Positions 62,196 to 64,000 of a stretch of 64,000 bases of DNA are shown here, piece by piece. Within the stretch, counting starts at the first letter, position 1. The number at the start of each line of letters is the position of its first letter. The stretch comes from Babylonia areolata (Eukaryota; Mollusca; Gastropoda; Neogastropoda; Buccinidae), in contig NC_134878.1 in NCBI RefSeq assembly GCF_041734735.1, forward strand, positions 36,051,342 to 36,115,341. Reading direction: 5' to 3'. Both the position numbers and the translations under genes were made by a program. Under the pieces are notes generated by a model, which did no database searches, was not told the origin of the DNA, and worked only from the letters and a program-made list of their open reading frames with translations.

Positions 62196-63525
62196 CTATT
62201 CCATCGCTACCCCCTGCTCCTCCACTTGCGGTGGCTCAAGGTCCGCCAGGATGGAATATTTGTTCTTTGACATAAATTTTTCGGGTTCCGACCGGGTCGG
62301 AATATCCACCACCTCGGCCCCTCCCGATCCCGCCGTGGCCGCAGCCCTCCCCTCCTTGAGTTTTGGAGGTGCGGGGGGCTTCCGGCCACTTCCGCCAGCC
62401 CGAGGGCCAGGCAGACGAGAGGCGGGGCGAGGGGGGCCCGGGGGGTGGGGTGGGGCGGGAGGCGGACAACGTGCCTCCGCCCGAGGCTTTTCTCTCCCGC
62501 CCAGCAGCCCCTGAGGACTGCCGCGCAGGATGGGAAGGGGTGGACACAGCGCCTCCACCCAAGGCCGACGGTTCCGACGAGGCGGTTAAGTCGTCCGTCT
62601 GCGTTCCTGTGGACGTCGTCTGGACTGCGACGTCCACCGTCCCGGATCTGACGACAGAGGCATACGACGTCCTAGGCGACGCGGCCTCCACCTGTTTCCT
62701 TGCCTCAAAGAAGGAAATTTTCTGTTCTGTCTTGACTTTCTGAATTTGTTTTTCTTTCTTCCAGGCGGGGCAGTCCTTCGATGAGGACGGGTGGCCACCT
62801 CCGCAGTTCGCACACAGGGCTGCACTGACGCAATCGCCCTGGTGCGCCGCCTTCGAACAGGTGCCACACGCCTCTTCCTCCTTACATCTGTCTCTCACGT
62901 GTCCGAATTTCTGACACTTAAAGCATCTCAGAGGGGACGGTACGTACAGGCTGACATTAACTAGCAGGTATCCGACCCGAATGTCCTTGGGGACATCCGG
63001 GCAGCAGAAGGTGAGGAAGAAAGTGTTGGTCGGGACTCTGTCCGACCCCTTCCTCACCGTCACCCTGTACACATCGGTCACTCCCTGAGAGGACAGTTCG
63101 CTCTTGATCTCGGCCTCAGACACACCTTTCAACTCCGGGCATCTGATGACTCCCTTAGAGCAGTTGAGACCTTTGTGAGGGGAAATCTTCACTGCCCTAT
63201 CCACGAAAGTGGTCGCCTTCAGAAGGAGCTGTGTCTGTCTTTTGGATTCTGTCTGTACTAAAAACGCTCCGCTCCTCAGCCTCTTGATGGATCTGAGCGA
63301 TCCTGCCAGGCACTGAAAGCCCTTCTGGACAGCGAAGGGGCTGAGAGCTGACAAGGGCTTGTCGTCATCAGCGCCCTCCATCACTAGCCATGATGGCCAA
63401 AAACCAGAGGTCTCGACGACCTCCGACTCAGAGTCTGAGTCGTCCGTTCCCTGTCGTCGTCTTTTTCCGAGTTTGGGGGGGTGTATTTGTTTAGGATTCA
63501 TGTTGAAAGAAAAATGTGAATTCAT
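62196..63525 (-). pseudogene. LINE ORF1, copy F, frame change in the tail
   Basis: Starts at the ATG at 63525 and keeps the three zinc knuckles. A G/C run at about 62430-62445 is one base longer than in copy D, so the open frame ends at 62236 with an unrelated tail, while the normal tail (ending EEQGVAME at 62196) lies in another frame. Either a real length variant or a sequencing error in a difficult run. Confidence 0.85.
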
Positions 63526-64000
63526 CCCTCCCTTACCCACCCACCATGGGGTCCAACTTAGGGGCCAGGGTCAAGGGAACACCAGCTTGACCCCTTCCAG
63601 GTTTCGGGAGGGATATACAACCAGCAGCCCAGCTCCAACGTGCTCCCCCCCGATCATGCCCAGCTCCCGGGGACAGAGAGCCGAGCACTACGGGGGTTAC
63701 CTTCGTCAGCCACTAAACTGCCAGTCTTGACCCAGCCCCACGAAGGGGTAGCCGATTGACACACACGGGCCAATGTGTGCCGCCTGTCTTAGGAGAGGTC
63801 CGAGCCAAAGGGATGTGTTGAGAGCAGCGTGCTCTCTCAATCCCCAGGATCTCATTCCCCTCCATCACAGGTCGCGCCGCACGGCAAACACGGCGGGCCT
63901 AAAGAAGGCCGCAGAGAAAAAAAGAATGTGGAAAAGAAGGCTTGATGGGGAGCTGAGGACAGAAAAGAGGCGGTAAAAAGAAGAACAAAGAATAGCGAAA

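Larger units (their letters stand above)
58291..64000 (-). mobile_element. Nimb/I-clade LINE, copy F (5' end outside window)
   Basis: The 3' tail is at 58291, in satellite DNA, and the element continues to the window edge. By comparison with copy D about 300 bp of 5' UTR would remain beyond. Nearly identical to D; ORF2 is open and ORF1 has a length change in its tail. Confidence 0.93.

Overview
This window looks like repeat-rich DNA from an animal, probably a mollusc and perhaps a caenogastropod. Two host genes carry spliced exons on the minus strand: a laminin alpha chain (LG domain, exons at 7014-7139 and 7351-7450) and the exosome RNase DIS3/RRP44 (exons at 39313-39403, 42271-42491, 43332-43486 and 44779-44865). 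The mollusc assignment rests on remembered SINE sequences and the Nimb-type LINE, so it is an inference. The exons show only that the DNA is metazoan.

Almost everything else is mobile or tandem-repeat DNA. A Nimb/I-clade LINE with an RNase H domain is present in at least five pieces, all on the minus strand: A (1-5450, mutated), B (37231-38136, ending at an assembly gap), C plus E (45454-48560 and 54567-57422, one element split by an insertion), D (48561-54566, full length with both ORFs open) and F (58291 to the window end). D and F are nearly identical, so the family was active recently. Element D sits inside element C/E and replaces 49 bp of it.

5451-6700 is an old LINE remnant. The laminin exons follow, then a DIRS-type tyrosine-recombinase retroelement (7683-13975) and a young Gypsy LTR element (14278-19435), both in what is probably a laminin intron. 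A roughly 30-bp minisatellite flanks this block (7464-7578 and 22861-24220).

24818-37170 is one decayed LINE. Its ORF1 carries a 2A-like peptide. It was interrupted twice: by a 5.3-kb piggyBac transposon (26892-32179), which itself holds a DIRS fragment, and by a 1.75-kb composite of two SINE copies flanked by a perfect 16-bp target-site duplication.

38237-45450 holds the DIS3 exons among SINEs, a TTAA-flanked MITE and several minisatellites. One DIS3 intron consists almost entirely of two tandem arrays that start at its splice sites. 57423-58290 is a 55-bp satellite between two Nimb elements. I found no CRISPR array, operon, bacterial gene, rRNA or bona fide tRNA gene.
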